64,000 nt of DNA from Opitutales bacterium (GTDB taxonomy: Bacteria > Verrucomicrobiota > Verrucomicrobiia > Opitutales > JABSRG01): positions 95,208-159,207 of the forward strand of contig JANQKZ010000033.1 of NCBI GenBank assembly GCA_028280845.1, read 5' to 3'. Each line of letters opens with the position of its first letter. The stretch's first letter is position 1. Below the pieces are notes generated by a model. The model saw nothing but the letters and a program-made list of their open reading frames with translations, was not told the origin of the DNA and searched no databases. Both the position numbers and the translations under genes were made by a program. Below, piece by piece: positions 1-8,906 of this stretch.

Positions 1-897
1 GGCATAACCCGTGGTCAAGGAGGGCTGATGGACGTAGCCGTCTGCCCCAACTACAGGCGCACCGGGTGGATCTATTTCTCTTTTTCTAGTGGCGATTCCA
101 AAGCCAATCGCACTGAGCTGGCCCGCGCCCGCCTGGAAGGAGAACAACTTGTCGACTTTGAACCGCTGTGGCGCAACCCCGATGACAAAAGATCAGGGCA
201 GCACTTTGGCTCCCGCATCCTCTTTTTGCCGGACAACACCTTGTTACTCAGCATTGGCGACGGTGGAAACCCACCCGTTTCCTTGGACGGAGATGATATT
301 CGCAAACAAGCCCAAAACCCTGGCACCGCCTTTGGAAAGGTCTTTCGCCTGAATCCCGATGGTTCTATTCCCGGGGACAACCCAAGCTTCCAGGGATCAG
401 CCATCCCCGGCCTTTGGACCTACGGGCACCGAAATATCCAGGGTATTCATCGCGACCCCGAAACGGGCGATATCTGGGCCAACGAACATGGCGCGTTTAG
501 AGGTGACGAGCTTAACCTGCTTCAGCCAGGCCAAAATTTCGGTTGGCCAGCCGCAACCTATTCGCGGAATTACGGCACGCGCTCAAAAATCTCCAGAGTG
601 ACCGAATTGGAAGGCACAATCGATCCCCAGTTAGTCTGGATGTCCACCCACGCTCCCTCGGGTCTGCGGGTCTACCGCGGTACGGAATTCCCTGAATGGA
701 ATGGAGCCATCCTCTCGGGGGGCCTCATCACCAGGGACGTCCGCGTGATCCAACACGCCCACCACCCCGACAAGATCAAGGAGAGCAGCATTCCCATCGG
801 AAAACGCGTCCGTGACGTGCGTCTCGGCCCCGACGGCGGTCTCTACGTCCTGACCGACTCCCAAAGCGGTCAGCTCCTTCGCATCCTCCCCAAGTAA
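1..897 (+). CDS. PQQ-type sugar dehydrogenase (GSDH family), 5' truncated
   Basis: The reading frame is open from base 1, so the gene starts before the window; the first Met at 28 is internal. The first visible residues include GQGGLMDVAV, the typical GQGG motif of the glucose/sorbosone dehydrogenase beta-propeller family. Further family signatures follow: an IGDGGNPP segment, a FRLNPDGSIPGDNP segment, and a TYGHRNIQG..ANEHG region (substrate and cofactor pocket in Asd-like enzymes). Known members are soluble periplasmic or lipid-anchored PQQ enzymes that oxidise aldose sugars. About 298 codons are present and the C-terminus (LYVLTDSQSGQLLRILP) looks complete. Signal peptide and cofactor details upstream cannot be seen. 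Substrate is not assignable. Confidence 0.9.
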   Translation, partial: GITRGQGGLMDVAVCPNYRRTGWIYFSFSSGDSKANRTELARARLEGEQLVDFEPLWRNPDDKRSGQHFGSRILFLPDNTLLLSIGDGGNPPVSLDGDDIRKQAQNPGTAFGKVFRLNPDGSIPGDNPSFQGSAIPGLWTYGHRNIQGIHRDPETGDIWANEHGAFRGDELNLLQPGQNFGWPAATYSRNYGTRSKISRVTELEGTIDPQLVWMSTHAPSGLRVYRGTEFPEWNGAILSGGLITRDVRVIQHAHHPDKIKESSIPIGKRVRDVRLGPDGGLYVLTDSQSGQLLRILPK

Positions 898-905
898 TCA
901 TTATC

Positions 906-1000
906 GTAGGGCCCCCTGCTTGCAGGGTGGCCGAGAGGAGATTAATGGCCTGGTTTCGGAGGTGGGCAGGGGTTAGCCCGTTGCTAGCAACGGGCCCTAC
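906..1000. repeat. Composite palindromic repeat (GTAGGGCCC ... GGGCCCTAC)
   Basis: The element starts with GTAGGGCCC at 906 and ends with its reverse complement GGGCCCTAC at 992-1000. Inside are two perfect palindromes: CCCTGCTTGCAGGG at 914-927 and CCCGTTGCTAGCAACGGG at 977-994. The CCTGC-NN-GCAGG core recurs at 37697-37708 and 62694-62705. It looks like a REP or MITE-type dispersed repeat; it could also act as a transcription stop after the sugar dehydrogenase gene, but there is no T-run. Confidence 0.7.
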
Positions 1001-1100
1001 CTGAGCAATCCTCCCAGCCTCCCGCTCCGTTAAACTATTCGATTGCCCCCTGTTCTCATGGGGGACATGCTCACCCTGCTTACCTAATCAGGATACTGTT

Positions 1101-1418
1101 ATGATTCTATCGAATACGGAAAACATACCGGGTCGCCAGATCCAGGAACACTATGGGCTGGTCTCCGGCAATACCGTCCGCGCGAAGAATGTGGGGCGTG
1201 ATATTGCCGCAGGTTTCAAAAACCTCGTGGGAGGAGAATTGAAAGGATATACGGAGTTGCTCGAAGATGCTCGTAAGGAATCGACCAATCGTATGATTGA
1301 ACAGGCCGAAGCCCTCGGGGCGAACGCTATTGTCAATATCCGTTTTTCCACATCCGCTGTCGCCCAGGGGGCGGCCGAATTATATGTGTATGGAACCGCC
1401 GTCAAAGTGGGTCTGTAA
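1101..1418 (+). CDS. YbjQ/UPF0145 family protein (soluble)
   Basis: A 105-residue protein matching the YbjQ (UPF0145, putative heavy-metal-binding) fold along its whole length: ENIPGR near the start, then GLVSGNTVRAKNVGRD, a long helix YTELLEDARKEST, and the hallmark ALGANAIVNIRFSTS followed by a YGTAVKV end. Family members form homo-oligomers; their function is poorly known. There is no signal peptide or membrane segment. It lies 3 bases before a second, membrane-anchored YbjQ-like gene and is probably co-transcribed with it and the M48 protease that follows. Family call is firm; role is unknown. Confidence 0.88.
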   Translation: MILSNTENIPGRQIQEHYGLVSGNTVRAKNVGRDIAAGFKNLVGGELKGYTELLEDARKESTNRMIEQAEALGANAIVNIRFSTSAVAQGAAELYVYGTAVKVGL

Positions 1419-1421
1419 GCC

Positions 1422-1907
1422 ATGGAACCAGAAGATGTCATTGGTTTAGTCTTCGCGGCCCTGATTTACGGGATCCCCGTGTTCCTCGCCGTCATGGGCT
1501 TTGTCGTTGGCGGAATGTTGGAAAGCGCTCACTTCAAGTCCATAAAGGCACGAGAGGCAGGATTATCCCACTACCCGGCGGTCCCTACCCCGAGCCTGGA
1601 CCCAGGCCGTTCGGTCGCCCACACCGAGCTGGTCGCCGCTTCGGTTGTGGTGTCCCTGGATTATTTTAAACGAATCCTCGCCAGCTTCCGAAACATCTTT
1701 GGAGGCCGTGTCCGGTCCTACGAGTCCCTGCTCGATCGGGCCAAACGCGAAGCGATCCTCCGCTTGAAAGAGCAGTCTCCGGAAGCCCACATCATAGTGA
1801 ACCTCCGGGTGAATACTTCCCAGATCAGCTCGACTCAGGGGCGCAAGAAAGGCCTCGGGGCCGTGGAGGTCCTTGCCGCGGGAACTGCGGTCCAGTATCG
1901 GAGCTAG
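1422..1907 (+). CDS. Membrane-anchored YbjQ-like protein
   Basis: 161 residues. An N-terminal hydrophobic segment (about residues 6-30, FAALIYGIPVFLAVMGFVVGG) is followed by a divergent YbjQ domain: VAASVVVSLDYFKRILASFRNIFGGRVRSYESLLDRAKREA, then IIVNLRVNTSQIS and a VLAAGTAVQY end that aligns with the YGTAVKV end of the preceding paralogue. The start ATG is 3 bases after the stop of the first YbjQ gene. The domain is predicted, by the N-anchor, to sit against the membrane. The pair probably arose by duplication with gain of an anchor; hetero-oligomer formation is inference. Confidence 0.8.
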   Translation: MEPEDVIGLVFAALIYGIPVFLAVMGFVVGGMLESAHFKSIKAREAGLSHYPAVPTPSLDPGRSVAHTELVAASVVVSLDYFKRILASFRNIFGGRVRSYESLLDRAKREAILRLKEQSPEAHIIVNLRVNTSQISSTQGRKKGLGAVEVLAAGTAVQYRS

Positions 1908-1927
1908 CTAACCTCTTATCCAGGCAG

Positions 1928-2713
1928 ATGAAGTTCGTTCCGCGGGATCTTGGCGATCTGGCCGACAACAGTAGCGGCGGGGGCACCCGCGGTATGAGGA
2001 AAGAGGCCCTGGCCCTGGCCGGCCTCGTCCTCGTCACCCTCTTCGCCCTCTTCTTCGGGATCGGCCTGGCGGTCGACCTCATGGTAGCGGGGATCTCCCC
2101 TCAGCGGGAGGCAGAACTGTTTGGATCCCTCGATCTCGACATAGAGGAAGTCACGGTCGTCCCGGAGGCCTTTGAGGAACGATGGCAACGCGTCGAAACC
2201 CTGTTACAACAGTTGATCACTTACGACCAAGTGCCCGCCTTGCCCTACCGGCTCCACTTCGTCGACACCCCGGAGCCCAATGCCTTCGCCTATCCCGGAG
2301 GAACCATTGGGGTGACCCGGGGCCTCCTGGAATCCCTCTCCGGGGACATGGCCATCGCTTTTGTGCTCGCCCACGAGCTCGGCCACTTTGCCCACCGCGA
2401 CCATCTACGTGGCATTGGGCGCCAACTGGGATTTCGCTTATCGGTCCAGATCATTTTTGGAGGAAGCATGGATGCGCTCGTCGATCGCGGTCAGGATTTA
2501 TTGCTGCTGGGCTATTCGCGAAACCAGGAAAGCCGTGCAGACCGATTTGCCCTTGAATGCATCGATGCCATTTATGGGGAGCGTGAGGGAATTGATCAGC
2601 TATTTCAGCAATTGGAAGAAGCCGATACCCTGCCCGACTGGGCCTACATGTTTTCCACTCATCCGAACCCGGAAGAGCGTCTCAAAAAACTGCGTCAAGC
2701 TCGCGATGGCTAA
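1928..2713 (+). CDS. M48 family zinc metalloprotease, membrane-anchored
   Basis: 261 residues with the M48 catalytic motif HELGH at residues 149-153 and the third zinc ligand Glu201 in the QESRAD segment. One strong membrane segment near residues 25-55 places the protease domain on one face of the membrane. Family members (HtpX, BepA/YfgC, Oma1) degrade misfolded membrane or envelope proteins. The gene starts 20 bases after the second YbjQ gene and so appears to be the third gene of a YbjQ-YbjQ-M48 operon. It has one anchor, unlike HtpX, and lacks the TPR tail of BepA. It ends tail to tail with the RND permease gene, with a 4-base overlap of stop codons. Confidence 0.9.
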   Translation: MKFVPRDLGDLADNSSGGGTRGMRKEALALAGLVLVTLFALFFGIGLAVDLMVAGISPQREAELFGSLDLDIEEVTVVPEAFEERWQRVETLLQQLITYDQVPALPYRLHFVDTPEPNAFAYPGGTIGVTRGLLESLSGDMAIAFVLAHELGHFAHRDHLRGIGRQLGFRLSVQIIFGGSMDALVDRGQDLLLLGYSRNQESRADRFALECIDAIYGEREGIDQLFQQLEEADTLPDWAYMFSTHPNPEERLKKLRQARDG

Positions 2714-5700
2714 TTCACAGAAACCGGTGCGTCATCCTCAACCCGTGCTTCCGGCGAACCGGCTCCAGCTTGCTTCCCGATTTGCCAATTCCAGTAGCGG
2801 CCGAACCCTTTGCCAATATCGTCCCGGATCAAGGTAATCACGGGAACCAGGAAAAGGGTAATAAAAGTCGCGAACAATATGCCCCATGCCAGGGAAATCG
2901 CCATCGGGATCATCCATTTGGCCTGGCGGCTCGTCTCAAACATAAGCGGAAGCAGCCCGGCAAAGGTCGTCAGCGAAGTCAGGAGAATGGGCCGGAACCG
3001 GCGCGCCCCCGCTTCACTGACTGCTTTGAAGAGCGGAATCCCATCTGCAATTTTGCCATTGATGTAATGCACCATGACCAGGCTGTCATTGACCACTACC
3101 CCGCCAAGGGCAAGAAACCCGAGAACCGACATCAGGTTAAGTGTGATGCTGTCCACCAGCATCCAGTCCATGATGACATGCCCTAGAATAGCGCCGACAA
3201 TTCCAAAGGGAATAACCGACATGACAATCAAGGGCTGGGTGTAGCTGCGCAAGGGGACGGCCAGCAGGATGTAGATCATGCCCAGAACGAGGAACACATA
3301 AAACTGAATGCGCTGGCTATCCTCCCGGGCCTGCTCTGCCTGACCTGACAACACATATTCCATGCCGGTATAATCCGAGATCAGGCCCGGAATAAAGTCA
3401 CGCTGCAGCTCAGCCAGGATACCCGGCACATCGATCTCTTCATCCTCGGCGTTTGCCGATACGGTTAATTGTCGCCGCCGGTCAATCCGGTGAATAGTCG
3501 GTAGGCTCCGGCCAGGAGTAACAGCCGCAACCGTATCAAACGGAACTTCCCGCCCACCCGGGGCGCGGATCATCATAGAGTTTAACGTCGCCAGGGTCTG
3601 GCGCTCCTCCAGGGGATAGCGCACCATGACCCGGACATCGTCCCGCCCGCGTTGGATGCGTTGGGCCTCTGCCCCATAAAAGGCCTGCCGCACCTGCCGA
3701 GCCAAGTCCCCCGCCGTGATGTTGAGGAACTCTGCCTCTGGTTTCAACTGGAGCTCAAATTCAGATTTAGCACTCTCAAAAGAGTCCTGAATCTCGGACA
3801 ACCCGGCGTAGGTTTTCAGTTGCTCCTGCATACGGGCCGAGACTGCTTTTAAGTCATCGAAACTCTGGCTGGTGAACCGAAGCGATAGTGATTGGTTCCC
3901 CCCCTGCCACCAGCCCAGGGAGAAGCGCTCTGCACCCTCAATGTCTCCAATCCGCTCGCGCAGGATTCGGGTCACATCGCCTACTCCGATGTTTTCGCCG
4001 TGCACATCGGCACTTTCCAACTCGATCACCACCTCACCGCGTTCAGGAATACCAATCGGAGCTCGACCCCATCCCCGACCCATGGGATTACCGCCGGATG
4101 TAGCGAACACATTCTTGACAATAGGCTTCCCATATTCCGCATTTACCTCCTCTTTATACCCTAACACAATGTCTTCGATACGGTCGATATGCCCTTTGGT
4201 CACTTCGAAGGCTGTGCCGGCGGGCATAAACAGCGTCATCGTGATCTGGTCTCGAGGAATCCGGGGATACATATTCCAGGTAATCCGCCCCGTCATAACC
4301 AGGGAAATCATGATAGCCAATATCCCCCCGAAGGCGGCTAAAGTCAGGTAGCGATGCTGCAGAGCGCGCTTGAGTGCCGGGCTATAGACCTTGGTCACGA
4401 ACCGCTCTAGAGCGTCGGCCACTTTTCGTTGGAGCCGGGAAAGCTTGTTCAATCCCGTACGGTTGCCCTGGCCAATATTTTTGCAGTGCTTCAAATGGGC
4501 CGGTAAGATTAACTTGGATTCCACCAGCGAAAAAAGGAGCACCGGCGCCACGACGAGGAGGATCTGCTTGAGATGGTTACCGAACCACCCTGTCATCCCA
4601 TACAGCGGGATAAAGGCCACCATAGTGGTCAAAACACCAAAGGTCACCGGAATTGCCACTTCCTGGGTGCCCTTGATGGCAGCATCCAGCGGGCTGTAGC
4701 CCTGCTGCATTTTTTCAAAAACATTTTCCCCAGTCACGATCGCATCATCCACGACAATTCCCAGCACCAGGATGAGGGCAAACAAGGTGATCAGGTTAAT
4801 CGTCACCCCCATGAAATACATCAGGATAAAAGCCCCTGCAAAGGCTACCGGGATACCCAGGCTCACCCATAGCCCTAACGATGGCCGCAGGAAGAGGGAA
4901 AGGACACAGATCACCAGGAAGAAGCCCATCAGGGCACTTGAAGTCAGGGTATTTAAGCTCTGAATCACCCGTTGAGAGTCATCTGCCCAATACTCCAGGG
5001 TAATCCCCTCCGGCAGCTCCTGCTGCTTTTCATTTAGATACTCCCGAACCTCCCGCGAGAGTTGGATGAGGTTCTGTTGTCCAGAGCGAAAGACATCGAT
5101 CACGATGCATCGTCGCCCGTTGTAATTCGCAATGATGGGCATCTCATCAAAACCATCGTTGACCACCCCTAAGTCGGCCAGGGTGAGTCGAGTTCCATCC
5201 TGAGCCGTGACCGCTACAATTTTGGCAAAATCATTATAGTCGTAGGCCTGGTTGGAGGTCCGGAGCAGCACATCGCCCGATGTCGTCCGAATGCTGCCTG
5301 CCGATAAGTTGATTGAGGACTCCCGGATCGCCCGCGTCAGGTCCTGCAGGGTCAATCCATACCGCTTCAAGGTTGCCTCAGAGACTTCCAGGCTGATCTC
5401 ATAAGGTCGAGCCACTTTCAGCCCCGCTAGCGTGATGCTAGGCAAATTGGTAATATCATCTCGGATCTCATGGCCTAACCGAGTCAGATCGTGCTCACTT
5501 AAATCGCCGGAAACCACCACCGTAATGAGGCGTTCGATGAAATCCGGCGTGCTGACCCGGGGACGTTCCGCCTCTTCCGGAAAGGTATTGATACCGTCCA
5601 CCCGGTTCTTTACCTCATCCAGAGTTTTTCCCAGATCGTACCCATTTTCAATTTCGAGAACCACCGACCCCGAGCCCTCGCGGGCATAGGCATTCATCTC

Positions 5701-5940
5701 CTTGACCCCCTCCACATCGTAAACCGCTTCCTCGATCCGCATTATGATCGCTTCTTCCACCTCAGAGGGAGTCGATCCGCGGTAGGGCACACTGATATTT
5801 ACATTACGTTGCTGGAAATCCGGCCACTCCCGCAGGACCAGCTTTTCCATGGCAAAATACGCCCCGGCCGCCAGGATGGTGACCATCAGGATATTCGCCG
5901 CCACCCCGTTGCGGGTAAACCATTCGATCATCCGGTGCAT
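2710..5940 (-). CDS. Efflux RND transporter permease (AcrB/hydrophobe-amphiphile type)
   Basis: 1076 residues, the normal length for an RND pump. It begins with the usual first transmembrane segment (WFTRNGVAANILMVTILAAG) and has the two large periplasmic loops. The proton relay pair is present in VVDDAIVTGENVF. The second-half helix has VVVNDSLVMVHY, with Asn where AcrB has the relay lysine, as in a distinct branch of the family. It would use the proton gradient to drive extrusion of small molecules across the envelope with an adaptor and an outer membrane factor. The adaptor gene lies 6 bases upstream on the same strand; no TolC-type gene is in the window. Confidence 0.95.
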   Translation of the reverse strand: MHRMIEWFTRNGVAANILMVTILAAGAYFAMEKLVLREWPDFQQRNVNISVPYRGSTPSEVEEAIIMRIEEAVYDVEGVKEMNAYAREGSGSVVLEIENGYDLGKTLDEVKNRVDGINTFPEEAERPRVSTPDFIERLITVVVSGDLSEHDLTRLGHEIRDDITNLPSITLAGLKVARPYEISLEVSEATLKRYGLTLQDLTRAIRESSINLSAGSIRTTSGDVLLRTSNQAYDYNDFAKIVAVTAQDGTRLTLADLGVVNDGFDEMPIIANYNGRRCIVIDVFRSGQQNLIQLSREVREYLNEKQQELPEGITLEYWADDSQRVIQSLNTLTSSALMGFFLVICVLSLFLRPSLGLWVSLGIPVAFAGAFILMYFMGVTINLITLFALILVLGIVVDDAIVTGENVFEKMQQGYSPLDAAIKGTQEVAIPVTFGVLTTMVAFIPLYGMTGWFGNHLKQILLVVAPVLLFSLVESKLILPAHLKHCKNIGQGNRTGLNKLSRLQRKVADALERFVTKVYSPALKRALQHRYLTLAAFGGILAIMISLVMTGRITWNMYPRIPRDQITMTLFMPAGTAFEVTKGHIDRIEDIVLGYKEEVNAEYGKPIVKNVFATSGGNPMGRGWGRAPIGIPERGEVVIELESADVHGENIGVGDVTRILRERIGDIEGAERFSLGWWQGGNQSLSLRFTSQSFDDLKAVSARMQEQLKTYAGLSEIQDSFESAKSEFELQLKPEAEFLNITAGDLARQVRQAFYGAEAQRIQRGRDDVRVMVRYPLEERQTLATLNSMMIRAPGGREVPFDTVAAVTPGRSLPTIHRIDRRRQLTVSANAEDEEIDVPGILAELQRDFIPGLISDYTGMEYVLSGQAEQAREDSQRIQFYVFLVLGMIYILLAVPLRSYTQPLIVMSVIPFGIVGAILGHVIMDWMLVDSITLNLMSVLGFLALGGVVVNDSLVMVHYINGKIADGIPLFKAVSEAGARRFRPILLTSLTTFAGLLPLMFETSRQAKWMIPMAISLAWGILFATFITLFLVPVITLIRDDIGKGFGRYWNWQIGKQAGAGSPEARVEDDAPVSVN

Positions 5941-5946
5941 CGCAAA

Positions 5947-7293
5947 TCAGCCTTGGGTTTTGGAAGGTGAGGACTTTCCTTGGGCCGAAACCTCCACTTT
6001 GTACGCCTCCAACTGGGTTTGCAGCTGTCGCATCTTTTGCCAGTTCTGATCCGCCCGGGCTTGTTCAAACTCCTGTTTCAATTCCGGAGGTACCTTCTCC
6101 CAGTCGATTTCTTTCCTCCGGCTCTCCCCATCGACTTCCACCACATTGACCCGCATCCCGTTCACAGGAAAATTGATCTGGGTCCTACACAGCATCTCTC
6201 CCGGGCGAATCCCCTCGCTCACCACCAGGTGATCCTCCGTGCTCCACTCCACCGTCAAACCACGCCGCTCCAGAGTATTGTCATGATTCACAATTAAAAC
6301 GTATTCATTCTTCCGGTACATTTTCCGGGGAATGATAAACCGTCGCGGCAAGGTCCGACCTTCTATTTTTGCTTCAACAAACGAGCCCACTTTCAGAGGC
6401 ATCTCCCCCTGCCCCTTGCCATAGGGGTCATCCACCTGGGCGACGACAAACAATTGCCGGGACCCGGTATCAATCGCCCCCTCAGAGCGGACAATTCGGC
6501 CCTCCCACTCAAACTGTTGTTGACCAAGCTCCCAGGTCAGGATGACTCGCGGAAACTCCTGAATCGGATTCTCCTCTCCGCGGAAAGACTCCTTCAAATC
6601 CATAAACTGCATCTGACGCTCGGTCAGGGGCAGGCGCACTTCGGCATAGTCCACCGCATATAACCGGGCCAGGACGGTTCCGGGGGTAACGAACTGCCCC
6701 ACATCCACATTCTGTCGCAACACCCGCCCCGCATAGGGCGCCACGATCCGGGTGTCATCCAGATTGTTCCGGGCCTGCTCAAGCCGGGCTTTGGCCGATT
6801 CCACATTGGCCCGGGCTAATTTCAGCTGCGGTTCCCGCAGGGCAATCGGGGTGGGGTCCTCGGTGATCAATGCACTCTCAAAATCCAGTTGGGCAATTTC
6901 GTAAGCGGCCTGCTCCTGTTCCAACTCCAGCTCGGCCTGCGCCAATGCAGCTTGGGCCACAATATAGGCCGTTTCATAATCCCTGGGATCCAATTCCAGC
7001 AGGACATCCCCCTTCTCAAAAAATGCCCCATCTCGAAACTTAGGAGAGACCTCCAGAATCCGTCCCGACACCTCAGGGATCAAGGTACTCTCCGTTCGGG
7101 CTTGCACCGTTCCCTGGGACTCAAGCCATACCTGGTAGTCGACTGGGACCAGCCGCTCAACGGCAACCTCTGGAATGGTCTCCCGCTGTGGCCATTTCCG
7201 CGGCTCAGGCTTCGTTGCGAAGAGCCAGATACAGACCGCTGTAGCCAGGCCCACCACAGCCAGAGGAGGAACAATTCGCAACCAGGATTTCAT
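5947..7293 (-). CDS. RND efflux periplasmic adaptor subunit (HlyD/MFP family)
   Basis: 448 residues. An N-terminal membrane or signal segment (residues 8-27) is followed by the lipoyl-like half motif (GTVQARTESTLIPEVSGRI), an alpha-hairpin of long Ala/Glu/Gln-rich helices (about 110-190), a second half-lipoyl (RIVAPYAGRVLRQNVDVGQ) and beta-barrel and membrane-proximal domains. The C-terminal 60 residues are a charged helical extension (KIDWEKVPPELKQEF...) beyond the usual family end. It is first in a two-gene operon with the permease. No regulator gene is adjacent. Confidence 0.93.
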   Translation of the reverse strand: MKSWLRIVPPLAVVGLATAVCIWLFATKPEPRKWPQRETIPEVAVERLVPVDYQVWLESQGTVQARTESTLIPEVSGRILEVSPKFRDGAFFEKGDVLLELDPRDYETAYIVAQAALAQAELELEQEQAAYEIAQLDFESALITEDPTPIALREPQLKLARANVESAKARLEQARNNLDDTRIVAPYAGRVLRQNVDVGQFVTPGTVLARLYAVDYAEVRLPLTERQMQFMDLKESFRGEENPIQEFPRVILTWELGQQQFEWEGRIVRSEGAIDTGSRQLFVVAQVDDPYGKGQGEMPLKVGSFVEAKIEGRTLPRRFIIPRKMYRKNEYVLIVNHDNTLERRGLTVEWSTEDHLVVSEGIRPGEMLCRTQINFPVNGMRVNVVEVDGESRRKEIDWEKVPPELKQEFEQARADQNWQKMRQLQTQLEAYKVEVSAQGKSSPSKTQG

Positions 7294-7597
7294 CGATAAA
7301 AATCAGATATATGATTCATAAGGAAAAGAAGATAGAGCCCGAAAGCAAACGCCTTCAGCATAATTTAGATGGCGTTTGCCCCCCAAAAAACAGGCAAATC
7401 AAGGATGCAACCATGAATCCCCAATTACACGGCATTCGTTTTCAAAAGAACCACCTGTGTACGCAGATGCGAGCCGATCAACCGGAAACCCCGGCCTATC
7501 CACTCAAAACTAAGCATTATCTCCTGAACACTCACCATCCCACTCCGCCCACTTTTAGCTTTTGACCCGTAACCCACCCTCCTGATAATCCACAGCC
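7294..7597. other. Intergenic region, divergent promoters expected
   Basis: 304 bases between two divergently transcribed genes (RND adaptor on minus, hydrolase on plus). The small open frame on plus at 7311-7565 has no protein-like composition or family similarity that I recognise and is not called. I see no clear palindrome, terminator or strong -35/-10 pair. Confidence 0.4.
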
Positions 7598-8656
7598 ATG
7601 AAGCGGGAAGCGATTATTCATATCCACGGACATGAAGAACTGCCGAAGGGAAGCTTTCTGGATCGAACCAAAGAGGGGCTGATTCACTACCAGTCCGTGG
7701 CTCAGGTGGAAGAGTTGTCCAAAGGTCAAACAGACGCCCCGTCCTTCGATGCATCGACGCTTTCCGTCAAACTGCACTCAGGAGGGACCAAAGAGGTCGA
7801 TCTCTACGAAGTCTTCTGGTTTGACCTCTCGCCCAAATTGACCGCGGAAAACGTCATGCGACAAATCCTGGGCGGATCCAAGCTCATCGGGTTCTGGTTT
7901 GAAAAATCCCTCAAAGAAATTCGAAAACAATATCCATGGATGGCGAGAGGGATCTATATATCAATCCTCATCCTCCTCCTCTGGTATTTCTGGATCGTTT
8001 TAGCCTTTCTCGAGCTCATCACGTCAGTCGCCGTTTTTGATGGAATCAAAGCGGGGATCAGCAACCTGTTGCCTGGTGAGCTGCTTGCCTTCCTCAATTT
8101 CTTTTTTTCCTGGCAACTCTGGTTAGGAATCGCCTTCGTCTTTTCCTGGGTTTCCAGAAAGATGACTCAGGTAGTGGATATCACTAACTTTGGAAAAGCC
8201 TTCCTGGTTGATGAAAAATTAAGGCTTCAGATCAGGAAGCGCGTTTCGGACATGGTTTACGGGACCCTCCAGTCCAATCAATATGACCAGGTAACGCTGC
8301 TAGCTCACAGTTTCGGGTGCGCCATCGTTGCCGATTTCCTTGCAGAGTTTACGACAAACAAGGAGGTCAAAGTCCGTGTCGTCACGATGGGCGGCCCCAT
8401 CGCGCTACTCACAATAAGATCACCCTGGATGAAGGAGGAGTTAAGAAAAGCCCAGGCTAACCCCAACATCAGCACCTGGGATGATTACTTCTCAAAAGAC
8501 GATTTTTTGTGCACCGCCACCCCGAATGAGGCCGAGCTGCCCAATTTTTCGGAGCATGAAATGACAGATCCCATGAGCAGGTTTGCCAACAAGATCGGGT
8601 CTAACCATACCAGTTACCACGAAAAGGAATTTATCAATAATTCTCTTCTTTCCTGA
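7598..8656 (+). CDS. Membrane-anchored alpha/beta hydrolase-like protein
   Basis: 352 residues. The N-terminal ~100 residues are soluble and of unknown type. Two membrane segments follow (about 117-142, IYISILILLLWYFWIVLAF; and 160-187, LLAFLNFFFSWQLWLGIAF). The C-terminal part holds the serine hydrolase nucleophile elbow in LLAHSFGCAIVADFL (G-x-S-x-G variant AHSFG) and a VVTMGGP strand like that seen in lipases; a late His in NHTSYHEKEF could complete the triad. The arrangement suggests a cytoplasmic lipase/esterase-like domain tethered to the inner membrane. The start ATG has no obvious Shine-Dalgarno. Substrate unknown. Confidence 0.65.
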   Translation: MKREAIIHIHGHEELPKGSFLDRTKEGLIHYQSVAQVEELSKGQTDAPSFDASTLSVKLHSGGTKEVDLYEVFWFDLSPKLTAENVMRQILGGSKLIGFWFEKSLKEIRKQYPWMARGIYISILILLLWYFWIVLAFLELITSVAVFDGIKAGISNLLPGELLAFLNFFFSWQLWLGIAFVFSWVSRKMTQVVDITNFGKAFLVDEKLRLQIRKRVSDMVYGTLQSNQYDQVTLLAHSFGCAIVADFLAEFTTNKEVKVRVVTMGGPIALLTIRSPWMKEELRKAQANPNISTWDDYFSKDDFLCTATPNEAELPNFSEHEMTDPMSRFANKIGSNHTSYHEKEFINNSLLS

Positions 8657-8906
8657 TTTCCTGCCTTCCGGAATGGCCTTCTCCTCCAATCCGACTAATC
8701 CTCGGTGATGTTTTCTGCTAAACAGGATTTCGCAAAGGTCGCGAAGCGAGCAAATTCACCGCACTCCGCCCCGCTTCACGCCCTTCGGTTTACAGCTGAA
8801 CCAAAGCTGAACACGGAAAGAAATCTGAATTCATCCCATTTCCCTGCTAAATCAACGAACGGTATTTTCGAATTTCAGATTTAGGATTTAGGATTTAAAA
8901 AGAAGC

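Noticed and set aside
7311..7565. 84-residue plus-strand open frame
   Set aside because: No family similarity, poor start context, between divergent genes.
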